64,000 bases of DNA from JAWXCE01 sp034440495 (GTDB lineage: Bacteria; Pseudomonadota; Alphaproteobacteria; Rhizobiales; Rhodomicrobiaceae), in NCBI GenBank assembly GCA_034440495.1, contig JAWXCE010000001.1, positions 1-64,000 on the forward strand, in the 5' to 3' direction. Each line of letters starts with the position of its first letter. Position 1 is the stretch's first letter. A program made the position numbers and the translations under genes. Positions 8,836-16,961 of the stretch are shown here, piece after piece. Below the pieces are notes generated by a model. The model saw only the letters and a program-made list of their open reading frames with translations, ran no database searches and was not told the DNA's origin.

Positions 8836-9807
8836 TCATAGCAGCTTTTCAGCCGCCCTCAGTTTGGCGGAGCGGGAGCGCGGATTGGCGGCGATTTCAG
8901 CCTCCGACGGTTCCACGAGTTTGCGGGTGAGGAGTTTAAATGTCGGGGCGGCGTGCTCCGCGGCGACGGGCGCATGACGCGAAGGGGCGGCGACGCGTCC
9001 GGCGCGGTCGTTGAGAAACTGCTTGGCGATGCGGTCTTCCAGTGAATGAAACGCGACGACGGCGAGGCGACCGCCTGGCCGCAAAACCGCCTCAGCCGCC
9101 GCCAGCCCGCGCGACACTTCGTCCAGTTCGTTGTTCACGTAAAGCCGCAGCGCCTGGAAAGTGCGCGTGGCCGGGTTTTTATCGCCCGGCTTTTGCCCCA
9201 GAACGCGAAGGCAAAGGGCGGCGAGTTCTGAGGTGCGCTCAAAGGGTTTCTCCGCGCGGGCGGCGACAATCGTGCGGGCGATGGCGCGGGAGCGGCGCTC
9301 CTCGCCGAACTGATAAAGAATGTCGGCGATGGCGTCCTGTTTGAAAGTGTTCACCACATCGGCGGCGCTGACGCCTTGAGCCGACATGCGCATATCGAGC
9401 GGGCCGTCACGCATAAACGAAAAGCCGCGTTCAGCCTCGTCGAGCTGCATGGAGGATACGCCGAGATCGAATACCACCCCGTCGGCTGCGGAAAAGCCGT
9501 GCGCCTGAGCAACATCAGCCAACTCGGCGAAACGGCTTTCAACGAGCGTTAGCCTGTCGCTAAAGTGTTGGATCAGGTTTTGTCCGGCTGCGATGGCGCT
9601 GGGATCGCGGTCTAGTGCCAGAACACGGCAATCCGCCGCCTCTAGAATCGCCCGTGTGTAGCCGCCCGCGCCAAAAGTGCAATCAATGTAAAGCCCGTCG
9701 GCCTGCGGCTGCAACGCAGTGATAATCTCGGGCAGTAGCACGGGAGTGTGACGAACCGGTCCGCTTGGCGGCAAGGAGCCCTCGATCCCGCCGCCGTCCG
9801 TCATCAC
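8836..9807 (-). CDS. rsmH: 16S rRNA (cytosine-1402-N4) methyltransferase RsmH
   Basis: RsmH (MraW) N4-methylates C1402 of 16S rRNA with S-adenosylmethionine. The 323-residue protein shows H-T-P-V-L-L-P-E at the N-terminus, the SAM loop [10 protein letters not shown] near residue 43, [10 protein letters not shown] and [13 protein letters not shown], and V-A-F-H-S-L-E-D-R near the end. It starts with ATGATG, overlapping the mraZ stop by four bases, so the two are translationally coupled. Downstream, ftsL does not follow as usual; the convergent permease gene does. Confidence 0.97.
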   Translation of the reverse strand: MMTDGGGIEGSLPPSGPVRHTPVLLPEIITALQPQADGLYIDCTFGAGGYTRAILEAADCRVLALDRDPSAIAAGQNLIQHFSDRLTLVESRFAELADVAQAHGFSAADGVVFDLGVSSMQLDEAERGFSFMRDGPLDMRMSAQGVSAADVVNTFKQDAIADILYQFGEERRSRAIARTIVAARAEKPFERTSELAALCLRVLGQKPGDKNPATRTFQALRLYVNNELDEVSRGLAAAEAVLRPGGRLAVVAFHSLEDRIAKQFLNDRAGRVAAPSRHAPVAAEHAAPTFKLLTRKLVEPSEAEIAANPRSRSAKLRAAEKLL

Positions 9808-10295
9808 TCCCGTGTCCCCTCTGCCTCAGCGCCCCCTTGCAAAGAGCGCTGCCCCGCACCGAGTTCTCTCCGGTGAGCCCGTGCGCGCTCTCGCGCCTGC
9901 CCCCGGAATTCTTCATAAGCGTCGGGCGCCCAAATCTGGAACTTATCCCCGAGGCCAACAAAAACCGCTGTGTCGCCGATGCCTGCATGGTCGCGAAGCC
10001 GTTTGGAGAGCACGGCGCGCCCGTCTGGATCGACTTTAATCCGTTCACTCTCGCCAAAGTAGACGCTGGCGATCTCGTCGCGTTCCGGACTGTCGATGGC
10101 AAAGCCTTCCAGTATGCCCTTAATCTTTTCGACCAGACGGACGCCGCCAGCCTCCAGCGCGGACCGGTCGAGGTGCGGATAACAAAAGATGTCATCAGCG
10201 CCTTCCTTGGCGAGCACGGCGCGGAAGGTTGCGGGAATCGAAACCCGGCCTTTGCCGTCAATCTTGTTATCGAACCTGGAGGCAAACTCATCCAT
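9804..10295 (-). CDS. mraZ: Transcriptional regulator MraZ
   Basis: MraZ is a ring-forming, AbrB-like DNA-binding protein that represses its own promoter and the head of the dcw operon. The two tandem domains are visible: F-D-N-K-I-D-x-K-G-R-V-S-I-P near residue 8 and V-D-P-D-G-R-A-V-L near residue 87. The 163-residue length is normal. An array of GGG boxes spaced exactly 10 bp lies 180-230 bases upstream over a promoter-like element, consistent with autorepression. It is coupled to rsmH by a 4-base overlap. Confidence 0.96.
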   Translation of the reverse strand: MDEFASRFDNKIDGKGRVSIPATFRAVLAKEGADDIFCYPHLDRSALEAGGVRLVEKIKGILEGFAIDSPERDEIASVYFGESERIKVDPDGRAVLSKRLRDHAGIGDTAVFVGLGDKFQIWAPDAYEEFRGQARERARAHRRELGAGQRSLQGGAEAEGTRE

Positions 10296-10473
10296 CTCCG
10301 CCCCAGACGCTTCCCAACCGGCTTGAACAATCCGGCTACGAAACGCCGTAAAATTTCACATCCATCGCCGTCGTGGCTGCCCGGTAAGACCGGGGAGAGG
10401 CGCATCGCCCGAACAGTTGGCCTACCGCTCAAGGCACACGCGCCGCCTCCCCCCGAATCACCGTTTATCCGAA

Positions 10474-10528
10474 CGGGTATAATTGGGATAGCATGGGTTT
10501 TTATGGGCGTCAACGGAGGGTTAAGGGT
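10474..10528 (+). promoter_or_regulatory. Candidate MraZ operator: NGGGN boxes every 10 bp
   Basis: GGG starts at 10475, 10485, 10495 and 10505, is degenerate (GGA) at 10515 and returns at 10525. Three of the boxes are TGGG. E. coli MraZ is known to bind TGGGN direct repeats separated by 5-nt spacers, so the 10-bp period is as expected. The boxes read on the strand opposite to mraZ and overlap the spacer and -10 of the proposed mraZ promoter. Confidence 0.75.
10485..10513 (-). promoter_or_regulatory. Candidate sigma-70 promoter of mraZ-rsmH
   Basis: On the minus strand, TTGACG (10513-10508) is followed after exactly 17 bases by TATCCC (10490-10485). This would give an untranslated leader of roughly 180 bases before the mraZ start at 10295. 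The rest of the mraZ to 10835 gap, including 10530-10834, shows no convincing gene; a possible TTAA-N7-TTA motif near 10521 resembles a CtrA site but is weak. Confidence 0.5.
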
Positions 10529-10834
10529 TTATTAGGAGGAAGCGCGGGAATGGTGAATAAATTGTTAAGTCCGCATATCGCAGCATCTATCTTCTCGGTG
10601 GAACAACCTCCCGGCGCCCAAGTTTGAGGATGGGTGTCGTATGCGAGGGATAACGCCGCCGCCCAGGAGCTGCGGGCGGATGCGTTTGGAGCGGTGACGA
10701 ACTCGAGGTAGATTTCTCCATCAAACAGCCGATCTCGTATATTTGCGCTGCCTCAGTCAAAACTTGCAAAGCGATCCAACCCATTGAGGCAATTAATGGG
10801 TGTAGAGTATACGTAGCACTGGCGAGATGCAGAC

Positions 10835-11440
10835 ATGTTTGACGCCATACTCCGTCGGCGGATCAATCCGCCGCTCGATTTTACCGCGCAAATGCTGGGT
10901 CGCATGGGCCTTGCGGCCGATCATGTCACGCTGGTGGGATTTGCGTTCGGTTGCGCCGCAGCGGTTGCTATTGCTACAGGATATCTGAGCGCGGCTTTAG
11001 GGTTTATTGCGGCTAACAGGCTGGCGGACGGGCTGGACGGGGCAGTGGCTAGGGCGTCTGCGGCGACGGATCGCGGCGGATTTCTCGATATATCTTTGGA
11101 TTTCGTTTTTTACGCCAGTGTGCCCCTTGCGTTCGCCGTGCTCGACCCGGCGCGCAATGCGCTACCCGCCGCCATATTGCTCTCGTGCTTCCTTGCCAAC
11201 GGGGCCGCATTTTTCGCCTTCGCGCTCATGGCGGAGCGGCGCGGGATCACCTCCCAAGCACAAGGGCTGAAGTCCCTCTATTACGTCGCGGGGCTGGCGG
11301 AGGGCGCGGAAACCATTGCCGCGTTCGCGCTGTTTTGCCTGTTTCCCGCAGCCTTTCCATGGCTAGCGGCCGCATTCGCCGCGTTATGCGCGCTTTCCGC
11401 CATTGCCCGCATCGTCTTGGGCTGGCGGCTGCTCTCCTAA
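10835..11440 (+). CDS. CDP-alcohol phosphatidyltransferase family protein
   Basis: A 201-residue integral membrane enzyme with about six hydrophobic segments. The catalytic signature D-G-x2-A-R-x8-G-x3-D-x3-D is met at residues 64-92: D-G-L-D-G-A-V-A-R, then G-F-L-D and a final D three residues later. Such enzymes move a phosphatidyl group from a CDP-alcohol to an acceptor alcohol, making phospholipids such as PG, PI or PC. The acceptor cannot be read from sequence, and the short length suggests a general member rather than PgsA or Pcs. It stands alone, convergent with the DsbA-like gene, with a palindromic repeat between them. Confidence 0.87.
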   Translation: MFDAILRRRINPPLDFTAQMLGRMGLAADHVTLVGFAFGCAAAVAIATGYLSAALGFIAANRLADGLDGAVARASAATDRGGFLDISLDFVFYASVPLAFAVLDPARNALPAAILLSCFLANGAAFFAFALMAERRGITSQAQGLKSLYYVAGLAEGAETIAAFALFCLFPAAFPWLAAAFAALCALSAIARIVLGWRLLS

Positions 11441-11456
11441 ATCCGATCTATATAAG

Positions 11457-11502
11457 AGCTGTTCGCGTCCGAAAACCGCACAACACTTTTTGGGAACGGC
11501 TC
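11457..11502. repeat. Palindromic intergenic repeat between convergent genes
   Basis: GAGCTGTTC (11457-11465) and GAACGGCTC (11494-11502) form an inverted repeat with one wobble around a core reading AAAACCGCACAACACTTTTT. The core matches the element at 2570-2606. The repeat includes the stop codon of the downstream minus-strand gene (11502-11504) and begins 16 bases after the stop of the plus-strand gene, so it could serve as a bidirectional terminator. Confidence 0.65.
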
Positions 11503-12152
11503 TAAACTTCGACGAGGCTCGCCGCCGCATCGAGCAACGCGCTGGCGATTTCGCCCGGCATCTCCGCGCCGGTGATGATAACCGCGCCCTGTGCGATCAT
11601 GGTCGGCACGCTGCCAGTGCCCATGGCGCGGAAAGCGGCTTCCTCGCGGGCGACTTCCGCAGCGCCCTCGCCTTCGGCTAAAGCCGCCAGCACGCGCCGC
11701 TTCAGCAGCCCGCCCGCTTCGCCCGCGTCGGCCAGAACGGCGGTGTCGCCAATGTCGCGGCCTTCCAGGAAATAAGCGCGGAAAAGCGCCTCCACCACCG
11801 CGTCCTGATTGGTCTCGCGCCCGGCCAGCCAGATCAGACGGTGCGCGTCAACGGTGTTTGGCGTGCGCTTCATGAGGTCGTGGCGAAACGCAATGCCCTC
11901 CGTCGCGCCTGCCGCTGCTACCTGCTCGTCAAGCCAGCGTGAATAGTCGAGCGAGCCGAATTTGCGCAAGCGGTAATCCGGACGGGCGACACCGGCTTTC
12001 GGCATGTCCGGGTTAAGCTGGAATGGCCTCCAGCTTATTTTGACGCGAAGGCGGGGAGCGAGCAAAATAGCGGCTTTTTCCAGCCGCCGCTTGCCGATGA
12101 AACACCATGGGCAGATAGCGTCGGAAACGACGCTGATATCGAGAGAGCGCAT
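11502..12152 (-). CDS. DsbA family oxidoreductase (FrnE-like)
   Basis: A 216-residue thioredoxin-fold protein with the active site C-P-W-C at residues 15-18 in D-A-I-C-P-W-C-F-I-G-K-R, and a helical insertion before the cis-proline motif S-V-P-T near residue 182. This matches the cytoplasmic FrnE/HCCA-isomerase branch of the DsbA family; there is no signal peptide. Such proteins handle disulphides or act in polyketide and stress responses. It lies 4 bases downstream of the alkaline phosphatase homologue and probably shares its transcript. Its stop codon lies in a palindromic repeat. Confidence 0.87.
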   Translation of the reverse strand: MRSLDISVVSDAICPWCFIGKRRLEKAAILLAPRLRVKISWRPFQLNPDMPKAGVARPDYRLRKFGSLDYSRWLDEQVAAAGATEGIAFRHDLMKRTPNTVDAHRLIWLAGRETNQDAVVEALFRAYFLEGRDIGDTAVLADAGEAGGLLKRRVLAALAEGEGAAEVAREEAAFRAMGTGSVPTMIAQGAVIITGAEMPGEIASALLDAAASLVEV

Positions 12153-12156
12153 GTGT

Positions 12157-13455
12157 TTACCGCACCTCGCGGTCGAAAAGCGTCAGATACATCAGCTTGT
12201 AGATGTCGGTGTTGTCCATCTTGCCCTTGACGCGGTCGCTGTTGGCGCCGGCCGCGCGCACCAGGATCGCGCCCGAAACGTCTGCCCGCGTCGGCCACGC
12301 AATGGCGAACGGCCACGATTTGCCAGCGCGGTCGGGCGCGGACATGAATGGCTTGAACGCCGTCGGCTCGGCTCCATCGACCATGGCGCCGCGCATGTCG
12401 CGCATATTCATTTCGCCAAGTGCTTCCTTGGTCTCATCCGGGTCGGGGCCTATCACTTGCATGCCGCCTGCGTCGCTGTCCGCCGCCATGAGGAGGAGCG
12501 TGTTGGGCTTCGATTTCACGTAATCATGGAAAACCGCCACGCCTTCGTCCGCGCGCTTCAGGGCTTCAAGCTGGCCGATGGCGTTGTTGAAGTTGCCCAT
12601 GTTATCGGTGCCCTCTTCCTCCGCGACGAGAAAAAAGCCGTCCGGGTCGCGAGACAGTATGGCGAGCGCGGCCTTGCCCATCTCGGCGATCGTTGGCGCT
12701 GTCGGCACATAGTTCGGCTTGCCCTCAGCGGCGTTCTTTTCTTCCGGCTGATCGTTAAAGGTATTCACATGCGCGAACACGCCGAGCAGCTTCTCCGTTT
12801 TCGACAGATCGAGCGCCGCCAATTCCTCTCGCGTATAAACAACCGCGTAGCCAAGCTCTTTGGCACGTTCGATGACGTTGATCTTGTCCTTGCGCGCGCC
12901 TTTGCCATGACGGCCCGCGACGCCCTCCGGCATCATGAATTTCTCGCCGCCAGCCATAATCACTTCGGCGCCGGATTCGATCACCTTCAGCGCGATTTCA
13001 TCGACCGATTTACGTGATTTGGCTGACGCGACAAAAACGGCTGTTCCCGGCTCGGCAATTTGCCCCGTCTGGACTATACCAATGGCGCGGCCCGCTGCTT
13101 TCGCCTCCAACATGATGCTCATTTTCTGGCCCGACGCGGCGGTGATCTCGGCCTCGCCGTCCAGCCCAAAACTATCGGCCTGCACTTTCACGCCGTAAGC
13201 GTGCGTCGTGGCGCCGCCGTGTGACGTCGCGGTGAGCGCATCTTTCATGTGGCCCATATAAATGGCCATGCCCGGCAGCTTATCCCAGTTGATTTCGCCA
13301 TCGGGGCCGACAGTCAGGTAACGCATGGCGTTCCAGTGCGCGACGCCCGTTCCGTCCGGGTGATAAAAAATTACATCGTTGCGTTCGGCGGCAATCGCGG
13401 GCGCTGTCAAAGCGGCGCTTAGGGCAATCCCAATGACGGGAAGTAGATTTCGCAT
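12157..13455 (-). CDS. Alkaline phosphatase family protein with altered metal site
   Basis: A 432-residue PhoA-type protein with a Sec signal peptide (cleavage near A-I-A-A, residue 22), so periplasmic. Reading it against E. coli PhoA by eye: Asp51 = D in H-P-D-G-T-G; Ser102 = S in T-S-H-G-G-A-T-T with Asp101 replaced by Thr; Glu322 = first E of A-E-E-E-G; Asp327 = D of G-T-D-N; Asp369 = D of A-A-D-S. The zinc ligands His331, His370 and His412 appear as Asn, Ser and Pro/Thr. The nucleophile and carboxylates remain, but the zinc histidines do not. It may use another metal or not be a phosphatase. No convincing Pho box is seen upstream. Confidence 0.8.
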   Translation of the reverse strand: MRNLLPVIGIALSAALTAPAIAAERNDVIFYHPDGTGVAHWNAMRYLTVGPDGEINWDKLPGMAIYMGHMKDALTATSHGGATTHAYGVKVQADSFGLDGEAEITAASGQKMSIMLEAKAAGRAIGIVQTGQIAEPGTAVFVASAKSRKSVDEIALKVIESGAEVIMAGGEKFMMPEGVAGRHGKGARKDKINVIERAKELGYAVVYTREELAALDLSKTEKLLGVFAHVNTFNDQPEEKNAAEGKPNYVPTAPTIAEMGKAALAILSRDPDGFFLVAEEEGTDNMGNFNNAIGQLEALKRADEGVAVFHDYVKSKPNTLLLMAADSDAGGMQVIGPDPDETKEALGEMNMRDMRGAMVDGAEPTAFKPFMSAPDRAGKSWPFAIAWPTRADVSGAILVRAAGANSDRVKGKMDNTDIYKLMYLTLFDREVR

Positions 13456-13646
13456 GCTGTTCCTTCCATTGCCGCAGCCATAACGGCGCGGCTATTTACC
13501 TGAAGGGAAACATCATAGCGGCGTCGTTCGACAACTTCGTGAAGGCTGCCGCAAAAACGCACAAAGCAACTTTTCATGCGCTTTCACGTTGATCCATGCG
13601 CCGGTTTGGCGTTACAGCTTTAGGGCTGAAATTGATTGGGAAAAAG

Positions 13647-13811
13647 ATGGCGCACGGTAACAAAAACCCCGATGACGATATAACCCGGACTTCAAAACAG
13701 GCCCGGCAGGGTGACCAAAGCAACCGCACCAAATGGATCTTGGTTGGAAGCTTGTTGCTGGCGGTGGTTGCGTATTTCGTTCTTGCGGGTGTGTTTAAGA
13801 TCGGCTTCTAA
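13647..13811 (+). CDS. Small single-helix membrane protein, unknown
   Basis: A 54-residue protein from ATG 13647: a polar, charged N-terminal half beginning M-A-H-G-N-K-N-P-D-D-D, then one membrane helix (about residues 28-48) ending in G-V-F-K-I-G-F. A frame from 13596 adds 17 residues, but the ATG at 13647 gives the more natural start. It is divergent from the phosphatase gene and converges with the next minus-strand gene. No family recognised. Confidence 0.5.
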   Translation: MAHGNKNPDDDITRTSKQARQGDQSNRTKWILVGSLLLAVVAYFVLAGVFKIGF

Positions 13812-13824
13812 GTTGAGAAGTTCG

Positions 13825-14307
13825 CTAACGCCTGTCTTCAGACGCCGTTGAATTATGACGCAGTCTGAACTGCGGCTCATTATACAACTCTCCAGTGGTG
13901 GTAAAGTCAGTATCCGGCGCATGGGCCTCATCCGGGTGGCGCTGGAGCAGTAAAGGCGGTGATGTTTGCTGGGCGCGGGTTATTCTCGCCGCCTTGATAA
14001 GCGGTTCAGGCGCTCCGATCAATTCCAGGATATGCGCCCAGGCCCCGCTTTCCACCTGGTAGACGCGGAACTCGTGACAGGCTGAAAAGCGGCTATTGCG
14101 ATTTTTGAGCTTTGCTTTTGCCTGCTCAGCGTTTGCGGCGGATGTCAGCGCGATGAGCCAGACGGCTTCGAGAACGAGAGCCAGCCGTTCGAGGGCGAGC
14201 GCCGAGTCATCTTTCGAATCTAGCGGCGCGGCGATGTAATATTCCCCGTCCATATCGAACAGCACATCCTGAAGCAGCGCAAGCGCCTTGCCGCCATCTC
14301 CCGTCAT
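13825..14307 (-). CDS. Conserved hypothetical protein, unknown
   Basis: From ATG 14307 the product has 160 residues; an upstream ATG at 14373 would add 22. The sequence has D-G-E-Y-Y-I-A-A near residue 25, a helical A/L-rich middle and a polar tail of about 50 residues rich in P, T and H that looks disordered. There is no signal peptide or membrane helix. I do not recognise a family. It converges with the small membrane protein gene and is divergent from the decayed ankyrin gene. Confidence 0.5.
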   Translation of the reverse strand: MTGDGGKALALLQDVLFDMDGEYYIAAPLDSKDDSALALERLALVLEAVWLIALTSAANAEQAKAKLKNRNSRFSACHEFRVYQVESGAWAHILELIGAPEPLIKAARITRAQQTSPPLLLQRHPDEAHAPDTDFTTTGELYNEPQFRLRHNSTASEDRR

Positions 14308-14459
14308 GTTCGCCCTGTCATTCCTGCGAAATATCAAAAGTTTTCCTTCGTTCTGCGATATATTTAGATTCAAAAGTAACTGCGCACCTTTTCAAGGTCA
14401 ATCCACCGCCGCCCTGCTCAGTAAGTTTCAAGCAAGTTTAAACTTTGATATTGGGTATC

Positions 14460-14940
14460 TAAATTGGCAAAGAAATCTGATCCCGTTTATTTTGCAATGT
14501 TGACCAATAATGATACTGATCTTAAAATGCACTCCGGTTAGGAGCGGATGTTGACCGCTTGGATCGAGAATGAAGATCAGCCTTATTCTATGCAGTTCTG
14601 GAAGGGAAAGGTAAAACTACTAAAATTTTTAATTGAAAATGGTGCGAACGTAATCTGCAAGATAAAAACTCTGAAACTCCCTTACATTTTGCTGTACGAG
14701 GTTATCGGATAGCGCTAGCCAAGCTTCTGATTGCAAATGGTGCAGAGATAGATGCACAAAATATATATGGAAATACACCGCTTTCGACGGCGGTGTTCGA
14801 ATCTAGCGGCCGTGGCGCGGTGATGGAAGTCCTGCTCGCCAATGGCGCGGATAAAACACTACCCAATAAAAGCGGTGTTTCCCCGCAAAGGCTCGCCGAG
14901 ACGATTTCGAATTACCCTGTAAAAGATTTCCTCGAATAAG
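14460..14940 (+). pseudogene. Ankyrin-repeat protein, decayed
   Basis: Reading through three frames gives ankyrin units: D-P-V-Y-F-A-M-L-T-N-N-D, then L-G-A-D-V-D-R-L-D-R-E with an in-frame TGA, then F-L-I-E-N-G-A-N-V, then T-P-L-H-F-A-V-R-G, L-L-I-A-N-G-A-E-I-D-A-Q-N and finally V-L-L-A-N-G-A-D-K up to a stop at 14938-14940. Frameshifts lie near 14535, near 14611 and near 14652. Several independent lesions make a sequencing error unlikely. The DNA is AT-rich compared with its surroundings. The last repeats are intact over about 90 residues. Confidence 0.75.
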
Positions 14941-14942
14941 GC

Positions 14943-15376
14943 GTCAGTTGGCCTGTAAGCCGGGTTCTGTTCGGGGTCGCCCCCGCGATGGCCATTCATC
15001 TGGGACGCCGGTTGCCCGGCGCCTCTAGCAACCAACCCGGACGGCGGCTCGAAAAAGAGCCTTGCGCCCGCCTCTTGCGAAGCCACGCATGCGCCGTCCC
15101 TATTCGGTTTTGCTCCCGGCGAGGCTTGCCATGCCACGCCCGTTACCGGACGCGCGGTGCGCTCTTACCGCACCTTTTCACCCTTACCTGCGGTTGGGCC
15201 AAAGCTTGGCGCAGGCGGTTCGTTCTCTGTGGCGCTATCTCTTGGGTCACCCCAGCCGGAGGTTATCCGGCGCCGTTTTTCCGTGGAGCCCGGACTTTCC
15301 TCCATCCGCCGCTGCTTCCTTGACCTTAACGGCCCACATAAAGCTGCAGCGGACAGCGGCCATCCGGCCAACTGAC
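14943..15376 (-). ncRNA. rnpB: RNase P RNA
   Basis: On the minus strand the RNA opens with GTCAGTTGGCC (15376-15366) and closes with GGCCAACTGAC (14953-14943), which pair perfectly as helix P1. Conserved blocks follow in order: GAGGAAAGTCCGGGCTCC after about 70 bases, and AGAACCCGGCTTACAG near the 3' end. The length of about 434 is right for an alphaproteobacterial type A RNA. It is the catalytic subunit that trims tRNA 5' leaders with RnpA. Exact ends may extend a few bases past P1. Confidence 0.96.
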
Positions 15377-15421
15377 TGCGCCTATAAGCGCACGATTTTG
15401 GCGCGCGTCAATAGCCCGGAG

Positions 15422-16288
15422 TTACGGCTTCGGAGCTAAGCTTAAAGGCAAATACCCCTGATCGACCAGCAAGCGGCGCGCCATCTCCGAGCGGAATTTG
15501 GCGATGGATGCAAAATCCGGTCCCTCGCAATACAGCGCGAAATATATCGGCTTTTTCTCCGGGCGCGTGACCCACCCAACTAGCCAGCCGCCGAACTTGC
15601 CCTTAAAGGCCAGTAAAGGGTCGTCGGTGTTTGCACGCTCGATAGGTCCAGCGCCGGTTTTGCCGTGCAGACTATGGCCATCCGCGCTTTCGATGAGGCT
15701 GATGCCGTCAAGCACGTCGATAGTGCGCTGGCTTACGCCGAACTCACCTTCGCGCAGGGCTTGCAGAAAGACGCGGTACTGTGTGGGCGAAATTTTCAGG
15801 CTGCTGGAGAGCCAGAATTGATTGACCCCGCCGGATATGTCGCCGTTTCCGAAATTGTATTTCTTGAACGCCGCCCGATACCTGTCCTCGCCAATGCGGC
15901 GCGCCAGTTCCTGATAATACCAGACGGCCGAGCGTTTGAAAGCGGACGCCAGCGTCTGATCCTGCGCCCATTCCCTGGGCCACCAATCGTATTTGGGATT
16001 GCGTTTCGCATCATATGGCAAAGCGAAATCGGGGCCGGACGCCACGCCATTTTCAAGCGCAATCACCGTATTGAGGATTTTGAAGGTTGAGAACGGGGAG
16101 ACCTGTTTGTCAGTGCTCGCGTTAAACGCAAATGCGGAGTTAGCGTCGTCTCTGCCCACGGTGAACGCCAGCTTACGCTCGCCAATGAGCGCGTCATACT
16201 TGCCGAGGAGAATCTCGTTGGCTGTGTTAGATCGGACGCTGGGTGCGAGGAAAATTGTCAACAGCGTAAGGAGAATGAGGCGGCGCAT
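15422..16288 (-). CDS. Class D (OXA-type) serine beta-lactamase
   Basis: A 288-residue periplasmic enzyme with a signal peptide (about residues 1-20). Class D motifs are all present: S-T-F-K at 67-70 with the carbamylatable Lys70, S-A-V near residue 118, a Y-N-F-G-N variant of the Y-G-N box near 144, Q-F-W-L with the class D Trp near 157, and H-G-K-T-G near 215. It is predicted to hydrolyse beta-lactams by an acyl-enzyme route; the spectrum cannot be inferred. The gene stands alone between rnpB and a small secreted protein, with no mobile element nearby, and looks like a resident chromosomal oxacillinase. Confidence 0.92.
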   Translation of the reverse strand: MRRLILLTLLTIFLAPSVRSNTANEILLGKYDALIGERKLAFTVGRDDANSAFAFNASTDKQVSPFSTFKILNTVIALENGVASGPDFALPYDAKRNPKYDWWPREWAQDQTLASAFKRSAVWYYQELARRIGEDRYRAAFKKYNFGNGDISGGVNQFWLSSSLKISPTQYRVFLQALREGEFGVSQRTIDVLDGISLIESADGHSLHGKTGAGPIERANTDDPLLAFKGKFGGWLVGWVTRPEKKPIYFALYCEGPDFASIAKFRSEMARRLLVDQGYLPLSLAPKP

Positions 16289-16379
16289 AAGATATTCCAG
16301 CTCTGTCCATGAAAACTATGGATTTGAGTGCCGGGAAATTCTGGCGCTGTCATGTCGAGCAATGTATAGAGGTTCTGGC

Positions 16380-16721
16380 TTACTTGCAAACTGATGCGGT
16401 GGCGGTGCATTCATATTCGTTCAACCACTTGATGTAGACTTTGCAGTCGAGAGTTCGATCTTTTTCGATCGCCTGCTCATTGCCTGGCTTGGCGCGGAAC
16501 GCGGCGAGCGCCTCATCCAGCTTTTGCACGGCGGATTCGCGCGTCGTTTGCTCACCGAACGTGACCATCTCGCCGATCAGCGTTTTGCACCGCTTGCCGG
16601 GTTTGACGGTTTTCTTCACAACGGGAGGCGCAGTGACAGGCGCCTGCGCGGTGGCCGAAAAAGCGCCAAAGGCGTATACCGCCGCAAGTATAGAGACAAG
16701 CGCGGAATATCTGGGAAGCAT
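16380..16721 (-). CDS. Small secreted cysteine-containing protein, unknown
   Basis: A 113-residue protein with a signal peptide ending near A-T-A-Q-A. The mature part has a basic P/V/K-rich linker, then a helical region and four cysteines. The end, C-K-V-Y-I-K-W-L-N-E-Y-E-C-T-A, then V-C, closely parallels the end of the protein at 48681-49031, so the two are paralogues. I chose ATG 16721 rather than GTG 16730. Function unknown; probably periplasmic with two disulphides. Confidence 0.6.
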   Translation of the reverse strand: MLPRYSALVSILAAVYAFGAFSATAQAPVTAPPVVKKTVKPGKRCKTLIGEMVTFGEQTTRESAVQKLDEALAAFRAKPGNEQAIEKDRTLDCKVYIKWLNEYECTATASVCK

Positions 16722-16745
16722 GAGTATCACTCTGGGGCGGGGGAA

Positions 16746-16961
16746 TTAGTTCGTCAATTCAAGATTGACAGCTTTCGGGCCTTTGCCTTTCGGGTCCGGC
16801 TGTGTCTCGAACGACAGCCGCATCCCTTCATCAAGAATGGTCACGCCAGACCGCTCCACGGCGGAAATGTGAACGAAAACATCATTCCCACCTTCATCTG
16901 GCGTAATAAAGCCGAAGCCTTTAGATTGATTGAAGAACTTAACGGTGCCATTCTGACGCAT
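16746..16961 (-). CDS. Cold-shock domain protein (CspA family)
   Basis: A 71-residue single-domain RNA/ssDNA chaperone. The RNP motifs are K-G-F-G-F-I near residue 14 and V-F-V-H-I near residue 28, preceded by G-T-V-K-F-F-N. I chose ATG 16961 (M-R-Q-N-G-T-V) because the family starts there; the longer frame from 17003 adds an unrelated leader. About 270 bases upstream have no gene, which leaves room for the long structured leader common in csp mRNAs. It turns up 24 bases from the next gene on the same strand. Confidence 0.93.
   Translation of the reverse strand: MRQNGTVKFFNQSKGFGFITPDEGGNDVFVHISAVERSGVTILDEGMRLSFETQPDPKGKGPKAVNLELTN

Noticed and set aside
9683..10535. Frames of 256-276 residues on both strands across mraZ.
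   Set aside because: mraZ is certain in this interval; the other frames run across its promoter and show no domain.
10587..10784. A 65-residue minus-strand frame in the mraZ upstream gap.
   Set aside because: No ribosome site, no recognisable features, and it ends near the regulatory array; not supported as a gene.
12004..13017. A 337-residue plus-strand frame opposite the alkaline phosphatase homologue.
   Set aside because: Antisense shadow of a gene with clear family motifs and signal peptide.
14988..15439. Short open frames across 15.0-15.4 kb on both strands.
   Set aside because: The region is RNase P RNA; the frames are by-products of GC-rich structured RNA.
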